Assembly: GCA_023408815.1 (NCBI GenBank)
Contig: JAEYJO010000064.1
Coordinates: 1-64,000 of the forward strand
Direction of reading: 5' to 3'
Source: Bacillota bacterium
Lineage (GTDB): Bacteria > Bacillota > Clostridia > Lachnospirales > Lachnospiraceae
DNA length: 64,000 nucleotides
Below the pieces are notes generated by a model. That model saw nothing but the letters and a program-made list of their open reading frames with translations, ran no database searches and had not been told where the DNA came from. Shown here piece by piece: positions 1 through 8,969 of the stretch. Both the position numbers and the translations under genes were made by a program. Positions within the stretch are counted from its first letter, which is position 1. Each line of letters begins with the position of its first letter.

Positions 1-18
1 CAATGGCATTAAGTTAAG
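1..18 (+). repeat. IS4 element left terminal inverted repeat
   Basis: CAATGGCATTAAGTTAAG, an exact reverse complement of 1697-1714. It starts at the window edge, so its outer end is not confirmed. Confidence 0.85.
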
Positions 19-22
19 AAAA

Positions 23-60
23 GACTCGCATCACAAAATACGTGGTGTGGGTCTTTTTTT
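23..60 (+). terminator. Intrinsic terminator inside IS left end
   Basis: Stem 23-34 pairs with 42-53 (12 pairs, three of them G-U) around a 7-nt loop and is followed by seven T residues. It would stop transcripts entering the element from outside. Confidence 0.75.
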
Positions 61-94
61 GCTATTTTTGCTTGACAAGATAATAAAAATGTGT

Positions 95-138
95 GGCCGC
101 TTTCGCGACTGATATTTATAGCGGTAGCGAAAGCGGCC
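95..138 (+). promoter_or_regulatory. Perfect 12-bp hairpin upstream of transposase
   Basis: GGCCGCTTTCGC (95-106) is exactly complementary to 127-138 with a 20-nt loop. There is no T tract, so it is not a simple terminator. It lies 39 bp before the transposase start. A structure here could mask translation on read-through mRNA, a control known from other IS elements; that role is inferred. Confidence 0.55.
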
Positions 139-177
139 CTTGTAATTAGTTAGATACCAATTTCAAGGAGGACACAT

Positions 178-1515
178 ATGAAAAATAATCCGCAAGAACT
201 AAAAGAAACTTTATTATCGCTCATTCATGATTTAAGAAAAGATTCAAATGAACACATTCGAAACCCAGATAGAGATTTCGTTAGGAAGCGAAAACTTCCA
301 TTTGGTAAGATGATTATCTCTATATTAGGAATGGAAGGGAATTCGTTAACCAACGAACTCCTAAGACAATACGGATGTAGTGCCAACATTGCTTCATCTG
401 CTGCGTTTGTACAACAACGAGCAAAAATACAGCCTATCGCACTTGAAAATTTATTTCATACATTTGCCCAAAGAACAACAACGGATTCATTGTTTAAGGG
501 GTATCGTTTACTGGCTGTCGATGGTTCTGACATCCAGATCCCAACAAATAAAGCTGACTTAGATTCTTTGTATCAATTTGAGGATGGAAGAAAACCATAT
601 AATCTACTGCATTTAAATGCATTGTATGATATTAAGCAATGCACCTATGAGGATGCAATCGTATTAAAAGGGCATCTTTCTAATGAAAATCGAGCATTAA
701 CAGATATGGTAGACCGATCAAAGATAAAAACACCTACATTAATTATAGCTGACAGGGGATATGAGGCTTATAACAACATGGCGCATATACAGGAACGTGG
801 GTGGAAATATCTTATAAGAATAAAAGATCACAATACTTATTCATCTGGCATTCTACATGGCCTCGAACTCCCGCCCACAGAAGCGTTTGATGTTAATATA
901 AATTTAAAACTCACAAGAAAGCAAACAAATGAAGTTAAGGAAATGCTAAAGGATAAAAACCACTATCGACGAATAGCTCATAACAAGCCTTTTGACTACC
1001 TTCCTGAAAAGAGCAAAAAGAGTGATCCTACAATAATGTATAGCTTACCCTTCAGAATTGTTAGATTTCCGATAACGGAAGATACTTATGAAGTTGTTGT
1101 AACCAATCTTGATAGAGAAATATTTCCACCACAAACTTTGAAGGAACTATATTCCATGAGATGGGGAATAGAAACTTCATTTCGGGACTTAAAATATACA
1201 ATAGGATTGCTTCATTTTCATTCAAAAAAGGTGGAGTTTATACTCCAGGAACTTTTTGCCCGACTTGTAATGTACAACTTTTCTGAATTGATCACCTTGC
1301 ATGTGGTTATAGAGAAAAAAGACAGAAAATATGAATATAAGGTCAACTTTTCTGTATCAGCACACATATGCCGAGAATACTTCCTTGGGAAAATATCTCC
1401 ACCTAATATTGAAGCTTTGATTTCTAGGTATATAACTCCAATTCGCCCTGGACGTTCAAGGCCTAGAAATATCGTTGCAAAATCAGATATAAGCTTCATG
1501 TATAGAGTAGCATAG
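178..1515 (+). CDS. IS4-family transposase
   Basis: A 445-residue DDE transposase that would cut and join the ends of the surrounding element. The three acidic residues sit in typical contexts: D115 (LLAVDGSD), D192 (LIIADRGYE) and E332. The last lies in a perfect IS4-type Y-(2)-R-(3)-E-(6)-K signature (Y325, R328, E332, K339). Length is normal for the family and the frame is open throughout, so the enzyme is probably functional. ATG 178 is preceded by AAGGAGG at 163-169. The gene is the only one inside the terminal repeats. A hairpin and a terminator upstream suggest expression is kept low. Assignment to IS4 is secure from the motif; the subgroup is not determined. Confidence 0.95.
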   Translation: MKNNPQELKETLLSLIHDLRKDSNEHIRNPDRDFVRKRKLPFGKMIISILGMEGNSLTNELLRQYGCSANIASSAAFVQQRAKIQPIALENLFHTFAQRTTTDSLFKGYRLLAVDGSDIQIPTNKADLDSLYQFEDGRKPYNLLHLNALYDIKQCTYEDAIVLKGHLSNENRALTDMVDRSKIKTPTLIIADRGYEAYNNMAHIQERGWKYLIRIKDHNTYSSGILHGLELPPTEAFDVNINLKLTRKQTNEVKEMLKDKNHYRRIAHNKPFDYLPEKSKKSDPTIMYSLPFRIVRFPITEDTYEVVVTNLDREIFPPQTLKELYSMRWGIETSFRDLKYTIGLLHFHSKKVEFILQELFARLVMYNFSELITLHVVIEKKDRKYEYKVNFSVSAHICREYFLGKISPPNIEALISRYITPIRPGRSRPRNIVAKSDISFMYRVA

Positions 1516-1540
1516 AACGAAATATTCTGCATCGTTTTTT

Positions 1541-1567
1541 GACAGACTTCCAGTCTGTCTTGTTTGT
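1541..1567 (+). terminator. Terminator after IS transposase
   Basis: GACAGACT (1541-1548) pairs with AGTCTGTC (1552-1559) over a 3-nt loop, followed by a T-rich stretch (TTGTTTGTG). It lies 26 bp past the transposase stop. Confidence 0.65.
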
Positions 1568-1696
1568 GTACCTAAAAAAATGTAAAAAAGCTAAAATAAT
1601 TGACTTTCTGAGAATAGCGAAGGCTTCTTTCTATTTTTGAAGAAAGAAATCATAGTCAAAGAGCCGACACACATCGTGTGACGGCTCTTGAAAACC

Positions 1697-1714
1697 CTTA
1701 ACTTAATGCCATTG
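1697..1714 (-). repeat. IS4 element right terminal inverted repeat
   Basis: CTTAACTTAATGCCATTG, an exact reverse complement of bases 1-18. The match stops abruptly inward (AAAAGACT on the left versus GGTTTTCA on the right), so the shared end is about 18 bp. Confidence 0.88.
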
Positions 1715-1738
1715 AGGTTTCTCGGCAGGGTTTTTTTA

Positions 1739-1865
1739 TGTAATAGGAAATTCCTCCTATTACATAAAAGCCCTTCGGGCAAACAATGCACAGCTACGCG
1801 CGCGGAACAAAAGCTGTGCGATTGGAGTATTGAGCCGCGAGAGTGTGCGGAGCACACTCTTGTCC
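1739..1865 (+). repeat. Dispersed three-hairpin repeat, copy 1
   Basis: This non-coding element shares its order of motifs with copies at 20923-21003 and 59599-59712. It holds a TAATAGGA/TCCTATTA hairpin, a small GCCC-TTC-GGGC hairpin found only here, a GCACAGCT/AGCTGTGC hairpin (1788-1819) enclosing GCGCGCGGAACAAA, and an AGAGTGTG/CACACTCT hairpin near the 3' end. It starts right after a T run, as copy 3 does. Weakly open frames cross it, but no ribosome binding site or conservation supports a gene. It may be a non-autonomous mobile repeat or a structured RNA. Confidence 0.75.
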
Positions 1866-1959
1866 TGTCAATTTCGGCATTAGAAGTGTCAACTTCGCCA
1901 TTTACGGCATGAATTAAAATTGAATTGTATACTGAAGCACATGATAGGAGGTGAACGCA

Positions 1960-2301
1960 ATGATTTACCGGATAGTTCCGCAGACAGGACGGATTGCTTC
2001 ATTCGTAGAACCGCGCAGTGGATGCGTCATCCGATATGTAACCCGAAAGGAAATGTCGGAACAGTACCGGGATAAAAACTTCAATGTAATCGGAGAAATC
2101 GGGGGATTTGTCCATGCGCCTGCTCAGGGTGATATTCTGATTACGGAAAACGGCAGTAGACTTCCCATCCTTCCGAGAGGAAGCCGGCTCAGGTTCCTGG
2201 AATGGGTTATCGGTTACGCTGCGGTAGAAAACAACAGTTATCTTGCGGTGGTCAGGAGCTTGCTTTGCCGGCTGATATGCTGCCGCCGGAATAACAACTG
2301 A
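1960..2301 (+). CDS. Small protein of unknown function, tail-collar cluster
   Basis: A 113-residue protein that I do not recognise. ATG 1960 is chosen over the in-frame GTG 1951 because AGGAGGTG (1946-1953) then stands 6 nt upstream; the GTG overlaps that site. There is no signal peptide. The centre has short alternating hydrophobic and polar stretches that could be beta-rich, and the C-terminus is Cys- and Arg-rich (LLCRLICCRRNNN). It ends 49 bp before the tail-collar gene, on the same strand and with a similar strong ribosome binding site, so it is probably co-expressed with it. A role in assembly or export of the collar protein is possible but only inferred from position. Confidence 0.6.
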   Translation: MIYRIVPQTGRIASFVEPRSGCVIRYVTRKEMSEQYRDKNFNVIGEIGGFVHAPAQGDILITENGSRLPILPRGSRLRFLEWVIGYAAVENNSYLAVVRSLLCRLICCRRNNN

Positions 2302-2350
2302 AGGATAATCTGACACTGAAAAATTTGATTGTGTAAAGGAGAAATGAACA

Positions 2351-2878
2351 ATGGAAGCATTTATTGGAACGATTTTAGCATGGCCGATGGATTTTGCACC
2401 GGTAGGTTGGCTTTTTTGCAAAGGACAGACTTTGAATATTAATCAATATCAGGCGCTATACTCTCTTATTGGTAACAGATACGGTGGTGACGGCAGGACT
2501 ACATTTATGCTCCCCGATCTTTCGGGAAGAGTTATTGTGGGAACCGGGCAGAGTTCAGGAACATCTAATTATCCGTTAGCACAAACGGGAGGCGCAGAAA
2601 CAGTTACACTTACGACAAATCAGCTGCCTGCTCACACGCATTCCATTCCGGCGAATGCGGCAGGAGGAACAACGAACATACCTGGTGCAAATGCTGTTTT
2701 GGCAAAAGTAACAGATAATTCGTCAGAAGCATTAAATATTTACAGGACAGGAACAGCAAATACAACAATGTCACCAACTGGTATAGAAGGACAGAATACA
2801 CCGCATACAAATGTCCAGCCATATTTAACCCTGAATTATATAATATGCATCGAGGGATATTACCCGCAGAGACCATAA
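2351..2878 (+). CDS. Phage tail collar domain protein (MdpB-like)
   Basis: A 175-residue protein with the tail-collar fold (Pfam Collar family) in its first 60 residues: GTILAWPMDFAPVGW, then a CKGQ turn, LYSLIGNRYGGDG and FMLPDLSGRV are the standard landmarks. The remainder is the Thr/Gly/Asn-rich tail with QLPAHTH and a closing NYIICIEGYYP. Such proteins occur at phage tail tips and, as microcystin-dependent-protein-like genes, away from prophages on bacterial chromosomes. No capsid, portal, terminase or tail-tube gene is nearby, so this is a stand-alone copy. It lies between the small unknown gene and the giant surface protein, which suggests an exported or surface-related role. Start ATG 2351 has AAGGAGA just upstream. 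Confidence 0.88.
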   Translation: MEAFIGTILAWPMDFAPVGWLFCKGQTLNINQYQALYSLIGNRYGGDGRTTFMLPDLSGRVIVGTGQSSGTSNYPLAQTGGAETVTLTTNQLPAHTHSIPANAAGGTTNIPGANAVLAKVTDNSSEALNIYRTGTANTTMSPTGIEGQNTPHTNVQPYLTLNYIICIEGYYPQRP

Positions 2879-2929
2879 GAACAGTTACTTCTTCTTGCTT
2901 AGCAGGAAGAAAAAAGAGGGGATCAAAGA

Positions 2930-5900
2930 ATGAAACAAATAGTCAAAAAACCCATGCTCCTTTGCATGGCTGTTCTTCTGGTGCTAAGTACATTTCCTGT
3001 GAACGTGTTTGCCGTTGAAGGGGCGGTGCAGGACACCGGTTCCTCACCGGAAATTATGCTTGATGAAAGTATAATCCCGGTCAGTGATGAGCAGCCAGTA
3101 CTTACGAATGATGAAAGCGTGCCTCCGGTCAGTGATGAGCAGCCAGTGCTTACGAATGATGAAAGCGTGCCTCCGGACGGTGGTGCACAGCCAGTGCTTG
3201 CGATAGGCGTAAGTGCGATTACGGATTGCAGTGTAATGCTGGAGTTTACCTCCGATCAGGATGGAACAGTACATTATCTAATACAAGAGGCCTCAAAGGA
3301 TGCGCCGGATGTCGATACCTTGAAAGCTTCAGAAACAATAAATATAGCCGGGGATGCTTCTGTTTCAATTAATATCCAAGGTCTTTTGAGTGATACAGCC
3401 TATACGGTATATGGAATAGCGGCGGCAGATTTCGTATCCGGCATCTCCTCCGGGAATTTTACAACAGCCATAAGCGAACAGGCGATGCCGGTAGTCTCTT
3501 TGCTTGCTGCACAGCTTACGACAGATGGTGTAGAGCTGACTTTTGAATCCGATCAGGACGGAACCTATTATTGTCTGATCGATGAGGAGCAAACGGACAT
3601 ACCTGATGCACAGACTGTTAAAGAACCGGTTGAGGCAGCCGTAAAAGCGACCGGTGCTATTGCTTCCGGTTCGGCGCTTACAACCTCTGTCACCGCAGAA
3701 CTGGATGCAGAAAAGCAATACACAGCATACCTTACGGTGGAAAACGAAACCGGTGTGCTGTCCGATGTGCAGTTTCTTCCGATTACAGAACCAATGATGC
3801 TTCGAGGGATTTTGGCAGCGGGAGAGCCGGATATGAGCTGGTACACAGTCAATACGAGCGCTTCAACGTTTGAAATCAGTACCGCTGATCAGCTTGCGGG
3901 TCTGGCCCGGCTGTTAACAAATACGACGCCGTCAGCGGCAGATGGCTTTTTGGGTAAAACCATCAAGTTGACCAATGATATCGATTTATCCGCCTATCAA
4001 AGCGGCAGCGGTTGGGTATCCATAGGCAGTGATATATTTTTCAGCGGTACCTTTGACGGCAATGGAAAAACGATTACCGGGCTGAAGATTTCAGGGACAG
4101 CAGGCGACTACTCCTGCGGATTGTTTAATACTGTTTATGGAGGTACAATAAAGGATTTGCGTGTGGAGAATATTTCCATTCAGCTTAGCGGGGATCGCAT
4201 TACCGGAGGATTTGCTGCCGACCTCGAAAGCGGCATCATCGAGAACTGCTATGCCAGCGGCACGGTTTCCGTCGGTGAGGGACAATACGTAGGTGGGATT
4301 ATTGGTCGTGCATCAGGCGGAAGTATTAAAAACTGTATCAGCACCGTAAATGTTATGGGTAAGATGAGCGCCGGCGGCATTGTCGGACAGTTAACTGGTT
4401 CTGTGGAAAATTGTTATGCTGCGGGAAATATTACTGCGGCAGCATCCAGCACCTATAAAGCTGGCGGGATTGCGGGATATCTGAGCAGCAGTGCCGGCAT
4501 TCGTAACTGCGCGGCACTGAATCCTGCCATCATAGGCACCACTGCCTATTCCGGCAGAATATTCGGCGACAAAAACAGTGCGGCAGTAACAGTCAATAAT
4601 TATGCTTCCGGCGATATGCTGGTAAATGGCGATGATATTGTGGGAGGAAATGCCGACGATAAAGACGGAGCGCCTAAGTCCGATACAGATTGGCTTACGG
4701 CGGCGATCTGGGGAAGCTCCGGTCTGAATTGGGATTCCGGTATATGGAATATTCAGGATGGGAGCTTGCCTTCGCTGAAATCCTTCGGCACGACGGTGCC
4801 TTCAGTGGTCATCAGCATTATACAGCACCCCGAGCCTATCACCAATGTCATCGAAGAAAGCATCTCCGGTACGCTCTCGGTAACGGCCGAGGTAACGCCG
4901 GTGGAGCCATTAAGCTATCAGTGGTATCAAAATATAACGGACTCTAATTCTGGCGGAACAGAAATCATGGGGGCAAATAGCAGCACTTTTTCCATACCTG
5001 CCACTCTTTTGACAGGAACTTATTATTATTTCTGTGAGGTCAGCGCAGGAACGACTTCAGCCCGTTCCAATGCGGCGAGAGTGAATGTGTCTTCAACAGC
5101 GGATACAGAGGCTCCTGTTCCGGGGGATATGGGCGTACTTCAAATTGTATCCAGTTTCTTCTCCCCTGAAAGAATAACAGTGAGCTGGACAAAATCAACC
5201 GATAATATATCCAGTCAAACAGGATTGAAATATTACGTTTACCGTTCCGCTGCCAATAATATTAGTACGATACAGGATTGTGAGAGTAATGGAACTCTTC
5301 TGAACTACGGAGGGACTTCGAATATTGACAGCTATTATGCGCCATGGACTGGGGCCGGTACCGCCTATTACTTCAACGTGGTAGTTCAGGACGAGGCAGG
5401 CAATAAAGCGGCTTACCAGCCTGTTCTCAGAAACGGCATTTCTTTTACCGGGCAGCCGAAGACGGCTACACTGGCAGCAGGCTATATTAGCGGCTCTTTA
5501 ACGGTGACAGCTACATCTGCCCCGGCGGAAACCGTCAGTTATCAGTGGTATTATAAAGAATTGGACGCATATGGCTCTCCTTCAATGCTTGTTGGTGAGA
5601 CTAACGCCAGCTATATGCTTCCTGCATCTCTGGCAGCGGGAGACCATTACTATTTCTGTAAGATAGGTATCAAGGGCGACAGCATATGGGCATATTCCGA
5701 CAGAGCAAAAGTGACGGTTCTCGCGGAAGCGGTGGCACCGGATATTACCGGGCCTGCAAGCATGACTTTGGAAGAAGGGTATGCCGCAGTCTCAACTGGC
5801 TCGTATACCGTTACGGGCACGGAGCCTATTGGTGTACCAGTCAAGACAGGGAATGCAAAGATAACATGGAATGATACGACGAAAAAACTGGATATAGCTC

Positions 5901-8707
5901 CAGGGCTTACCGCAGGAACCTATCCTGTCACACTGGAGGTCTCTCACCCGTCCGGCAAGAAAGGAACGCTGGACTTTACATTGACGGTCAACCCGTCGCC
6001 AGTGGTTTCCATAACGATTAAAACACCCCCGGACAAGACTGCTTACAAGGACGGTGAATCCCTGGACCTTACAGGCTTCTCGGTCACACTGAATAAAAAT
6101 GACGGCAACACGGAGGTAGTAGCCCTTGCCGACTTTGGCGCAAAGGGCATCGTTACCGATCCGGCAAATGGAGATACGCTTACTGCAGGAACTGATGCCG
6201 TTACCGTTACGGCAAACGGCAAAACAACCAGCCAGCTTATTATAGTAAAGTTTCTCTCTCCGATTCCCGGTAAACCGACATTGCTGGAAAAAACGGCATC
6301 CAGTGTAACTCTGCAAACCGCTGCGAGTGCAAGTACGGATGCAAAGTACCGCATGGGTGCGGATGGGATCTGGCAGAATAGCCCTTCTTTTACCGGTCTT
6401 GCACCTAACACGGATTACACCTTCTATGCAAAGTATCCGGAAACAGCAACTTATGCAGAATCTCCAATCAGCGAAGGGCTTACAGTCACCACCAATAAAG
6501 CGGCTTTGTCCGGTACGGTAACACTCGGGGGAACACCGGAATACGGTGAAAAACTTTCGGCAGACACATCCGGCTTAACATCTGTGCCGGCAATCGGAGC
6601 TTCAAATTTGGGCGCACTTTCCTATCAATGGAAACGCAATGGTACGGATATCATTGGTGCAAACAATGCTTTCTATACTCTCGTGGCTGCCGATATTGGC
6701 AAGACTATCACCGTCACCGTCACGGCTGCTGACTGTGAGGGCGCCATAACTTCAGTTGCGGCCGTGGCGGTTGGAAAAGCGGACGGCCCGGCGGCTCCCG
6801 CCGTAATCGGCAGCTATACCGGTAACGGAAGTACCTTTACCTATACGATAAACTCCATTACCGGCGCAGAATACAAGTCGGACAGCGGCTCATGGCAGGA
6901 CAGCAATGTGTTTACCGGTATTGCGCCTCTTTCCAGCCATATCTTCTATGCCCGCGTTAAAGAAACCACCACCCAAAGGGCAGGTGCGGCGGGCAACACA
7001 GGAACGATTAGCTTTGCTAAGCTTACCGCCCGCCCCGCCCCGGTGCTCAACTATGCCATCAGCAATGGCGGCTTCCCCAAGATTATCACGATCGCAGAGG
7101 TTTCGGGCGCGGAATACAGTTTTAACGGAGGTAGTTTTGGCAGCACATACACCTATACCTCAAATCATCCGGAGAATGTGACTTTATCCATTCGTCTGGG
7201 GGAAACAGATACGCATAAGGTATCTCCTGCCGTCAGCCTGACCGTCAACACAGCGAATCAGGAACAGGCATCGCCAAATGGAGGTTCGTCTTCCGATGAA
7301 AGCGCAAGAGAAGTTATCGCTGAAAGTAGTGTCCCATCACAGGGAAAGAAGCCCAACCAGCCTATGATGGCTATGGTCTCTATAATAGCAGCAGACGGTG
7401 TAAATGGTACAGCTAGTGCAGTCATCCCGGATGAGTCCGTTACCGATGCTATTACTAAGGCCCAGGAAGAGTCAAAAAAACAGGGAAAGACGGCAAATGG
7501 TATTTCTGTGGAAATCAATATCGCTATGCCCCGGGGAACAGCGGCCCTAACGGCTACGTTGACACGCAGCTCCTTAAATAGCCTCGTGAGCAACGGAGTA
7601 AGCAGTCTTGAAGTTAACAGTTCTTTCATAGGGGTGAGTTTCGATCAAAAGGCGCTGGCGGAAATCCAGAAGCAGGGCAGCGGCAGTATCAGCATCACTT
7701 TTGCCCCTAAAACGAATTTATCCTCTTCCACAAAGGCTATAATAGGCACACGACCGCTGTACGACATCACACTCAGTTACATCAAGGATGGCAAAACAGC
7801 CACGGTTTCGGCTTTTAACGGCGGCATTGCAATAATCTCTATCCCTTATACGCCGGGCAAAAAAGAAGCTGCGGGCTGCCTCTATGGCGTATATATGGAC
7901 ACAACAGGAAGAATCACCCGGGTTGAGGAATCGGTCTATGATGCCAATGCAGGAGCAGTACTGATTCGCACCGGGCACCTCTCGGTTTATGGCGTGGGCT
8001 ACACTGCGCCGTTAGAGAAGTTTATCGATACAGGCAGCCATTGGGCTAAGGAATCCATTGACTATGTGGTAGGAAGAGGACTTTTTACCAGCACTTTCGA
8101 GACTGCCTTTTTTCCCGATACCGCCATGACGCGGGGAATGCTGGTAACAGCACTCGGCAGATTGGCCGGTGTGGATACCAAGCTTTACACCGCCAACAGC
8201 TTCACAGATGTGAACGCAGACAGCGTATTGCGTCCCTATATCGAATGGGCATACAAGCAAGGTATTATTCAGGGCATCGGTAATCAGCAGTTCGCACCTG
8301 ACGGGGCGATCACCCGTGAGGAAATCTCCCTGATTCTGCAATACTATGCCGAAGCTACCGGCTATACACTGCCTGTGATCCGTGATGCGGTTACTTATGC
8401 GGATGCTTCCAGTATCGGAGGGATGTACCAAAACGCAGTAACGGCTATGCAGCAGGCAGGCATCATGCTGGGCGGCAGCGGAAACAAGTTTAACCCCAGG
8501 GATAATGTAACCCGTGCTGAGGTTTCAGCTATGCTTCAACGCTACATCAAGCTTACAATCGATGCCGCCACGACTCAAGGCTGGATGGTGAACGATGCCG
8601 GACAGCGGCTGTACTACAAGGACGGCAAGCCTCTTACAGGAACACAGATCATTGGAAGTGAAAAGTATTACTTTAATATGGATGGTACGCTGGAAATCGG
8701 GAGCTAA
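2930..8707 (+). CDS. Giant S-layer-homology surface protein with GLUG and Ig-like domains
   Basis: A 1925-residue secreted protein. Residues 1-28 are a signal peptide ending VNVFA. A short tandem repeat (DESVPPVSDEQPVLTN) fills about 40-85. GLUG-type repeats with the GGIIGRASGGSIKNC pattern occupy about 340-520. Ig-like and Fn3-like modules follow (YQWYQ near 660, SPERITVSW near 745, YQWYYK near 868, a Big_3-like part at 1034-1110, YQWKRNG near 1230). Three SLH domains are at about 1698-1750, 1757-1811 and 1822-1875, then a glucan-binding-type repeat (RLYYKDGKP, KYYFNMDG) at 1884-1925. It should be anchored to the cell wall by the SLH domains. The ligand is unknown; adhesion is plausible. GC-rich, repeat-containing sequence marks it off from the adjacent IS. 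AGAGGGGA precedes ATG 2930. Confidence 0.9.
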   Translation: MKQIVKKPMLLCMAVLLVLSTFPVNVFAVEGAVQDTGSSPEIMLDESIIPVSDEQPVLTNDESVPPVSDEQPVLTNDESVPPDGGAQPVLAIGVSAITDCSVMLEFTSDQDGTVHYLIQEASKDAPDVDTLKASETINIAGDASVSINIQGLLSDTAYTVYGIAAADFVSGISSGNFTTAISEQAMPVVSLLAAQLTTDGVELTFESDQDGTYYCLIDEEQTDIPDAQTVKEPVEAAVKATGAIASGSALTTSVTAELDAEKQYTAYLTVENETGVLSDVQFLPITEPMMLRGILAAGEPDMSWYTVNTSASTFEISTADQLAGLARLLTNTTPSAADGFLGKTIKLTNDIDLSAYQSGSGWVSIGSDIFFSGTFDGNGKTITGLKISGTAGDYSCGLFNTVYGGTIKDLRVENISIQLSGDRITGGFAADLESGIIENCYASGTVSVGEGQYVGGIIGRASGGSIKNCISTVNVMGKMSAGGIVGQLTGSVENCYAAGNITAAASSTYKAGGIAGYLSSSAGIRNCAALNPAIIGTTAYSGRIFGDKNSAAVTVNNYASGDMLVNGDDIVGGNADDKDGAPKSDTDWLTAAIWGSSGLNWDSGIWNIQDGSLPSLKSFGTTVPSVVISIIQHPEPITNVIEESISGTLSVTAEVTPVEPLSYQWYQNITDSNSGGTEIMGANSSTFSIPATLLTGTYYYFCEVSAGTTSARSNAARVNVSSTADTEAPVPGDMGVLQIVSSFFSPERITVSWTKSTDNISSQTGLKYYVYRSAANNISTIQDCESNGTLLNYGGTSNIDSYYAPWTGAGTAYYFNVVVQDEAGNKAAYQPVLRNGISFTGQPKTATLAAGYISGSLTVTATSAPAETVSYQWYYKELDAYGSPSMLVGETNASYMLPASLAAGDHYYFCKIGIKGDSIWAYSDRAKVTVLAEAVAPDITGPASMTLEEGYAAVSTGSYTVTGTEPIGVPVKTGNAKITWNDTTKKLDIAPGLTAGTYPVTLEVSHPSGKKGTLDFTLTVNPSPVVSITIKTPPDKTAYKDGESLDLTGFSVTLNKNDGNTEVVALADFGAKGIVTDPANGDTLTAGTDAVTVTANGKTTSQLIIVKFLSPIPGKPTLLEKTASSVTLQTAASASTDAKYRMGADGIWQNSPSFTGLAPNTDYTFYAKYPETATYAESPISEGLTVTTNKAALSGTVTLGGTPEYGEKLSADTSGLTSVPAIGASNLGALSYQWKRNGTDIIGANNAFYTLVAADIGKTITVTVTAADCEGAITSVAAVAVGKADGPAAPAVIGSYTGNGSTFTYTINSITGAEYKSDSGSWQDSNVFTGIAPLSSHIFYARVKETTTQRAGAAGNTGTISFAKLTARPAPVLNYAISNGGFPKIITIAEVSGAEYSFNGGSFGSTYTYTSNHPENVTLSIRLGETDTHKVSPAVSLTVNTANQEQASPNGGSSSDESAREVIAESSVPSQGKKPNQPMMAMVSIIAADGVNGTASAVIPDESVTDAITKAQEESKKQGKTANGISVEINIAMPRGTAALTATLTRSSLNSLVSNGVSSLEVNSSFIGVSFDQKALAEIQKQGSGSISITFAPKTNLSSSTKAIIGTRPLYDITLSYIKDGKTATVSAFNGGIAIISIPYTPGKKEAAGCLYGVYMDTTGRITRVEESVYDANAGAVLIRTGHLSVYGVGYTAPLEKFIDTGSHWAKESIDYVVGRGLFTSTFETAFFPDTAMTRGMLVTALGRLAGVDTKLYTANSFTDVNADSVLRPYIEWAYKQGIIQGIGNQQFAPDGAITREEISLILQYYAEATGYTLPVIRDAVTYADASSIGGMYQNAVTAMQQAGIMLGGSGNKFNPRDNVTRAEVSAMLQRYIKLTIDAATTQGWMVNDAGQRLYYKDGKPLTGTQIIGSEKYYFNMDGTLEIGS

Positions 8708-8715
8708 AAACCATG

Positions 8716-8748
8716 GAGCCTGTCTCTATTCAAGGAGGCAGGCTCTCA
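8716..8748 (+). terminator. Probable terminator after surface protein gene
   Basis: GAGCCTG (8716-8722) pairs with CAGGCTC (8739-8745), 9 bp after the surface-protein stop. The following T tract is weak (TCATCATTT), so it may act only partly. Confidence 0.5.
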
Positions 8749-8969
8749 TCATTTGTAAAACCGGAAAAGAACGCATCGCGCACTTTTACTAATCTATGAG
8801 AAAGCGATAAGGAGCGGTATCAATTATATAATTTTGGCAGGAAGTTAATAAAAAAGATAAAAAGTGCAATAATACAATATTGTGCTATTTTTTATTGAAA
8901 AATAAGCAAACTATCTGTAAAGAGATATCATCATGTTTGAAGGATTTCTTAAATAAGGAGGAACTTCAA

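Larger units (their letters stand above)
1..1714 (+). mobile_element. IS4-family insertion sequence, apparently complete
   Basis: The element is bounded by a perfect 18-bp terminal inverted repeat (1-18 and 1697-1714) and carries one transposase gene with the IS4 catalytic signature. The left repeat begins at base 1 of the window, so a longer repeat and the left target duplication cannot be excluded or seen. A terminator hairpin lies just inside the left end and a second hairpin precedes the transposase, both of which would shield the gene from outside transcription. The bases after the right end (1715-1738) read like the second half of a terminator ending in a T run, so the element may have inserted into a terminator. 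That last point is inference. Confidence 0.9.

Noticed and set aside
1688..1912. Open frames on both strands across the repeat at 1739-1865
   Set aside because: They translate hairpin sequence, have no ribosome binding site and are not kept in the other two repeat copies.
2351..8707. Prophage or tailocin remnant
   Set aside because: Only a collar-domain gene is present; no capsid, portal, terminase, tube, holin or integrase is seen in the window.
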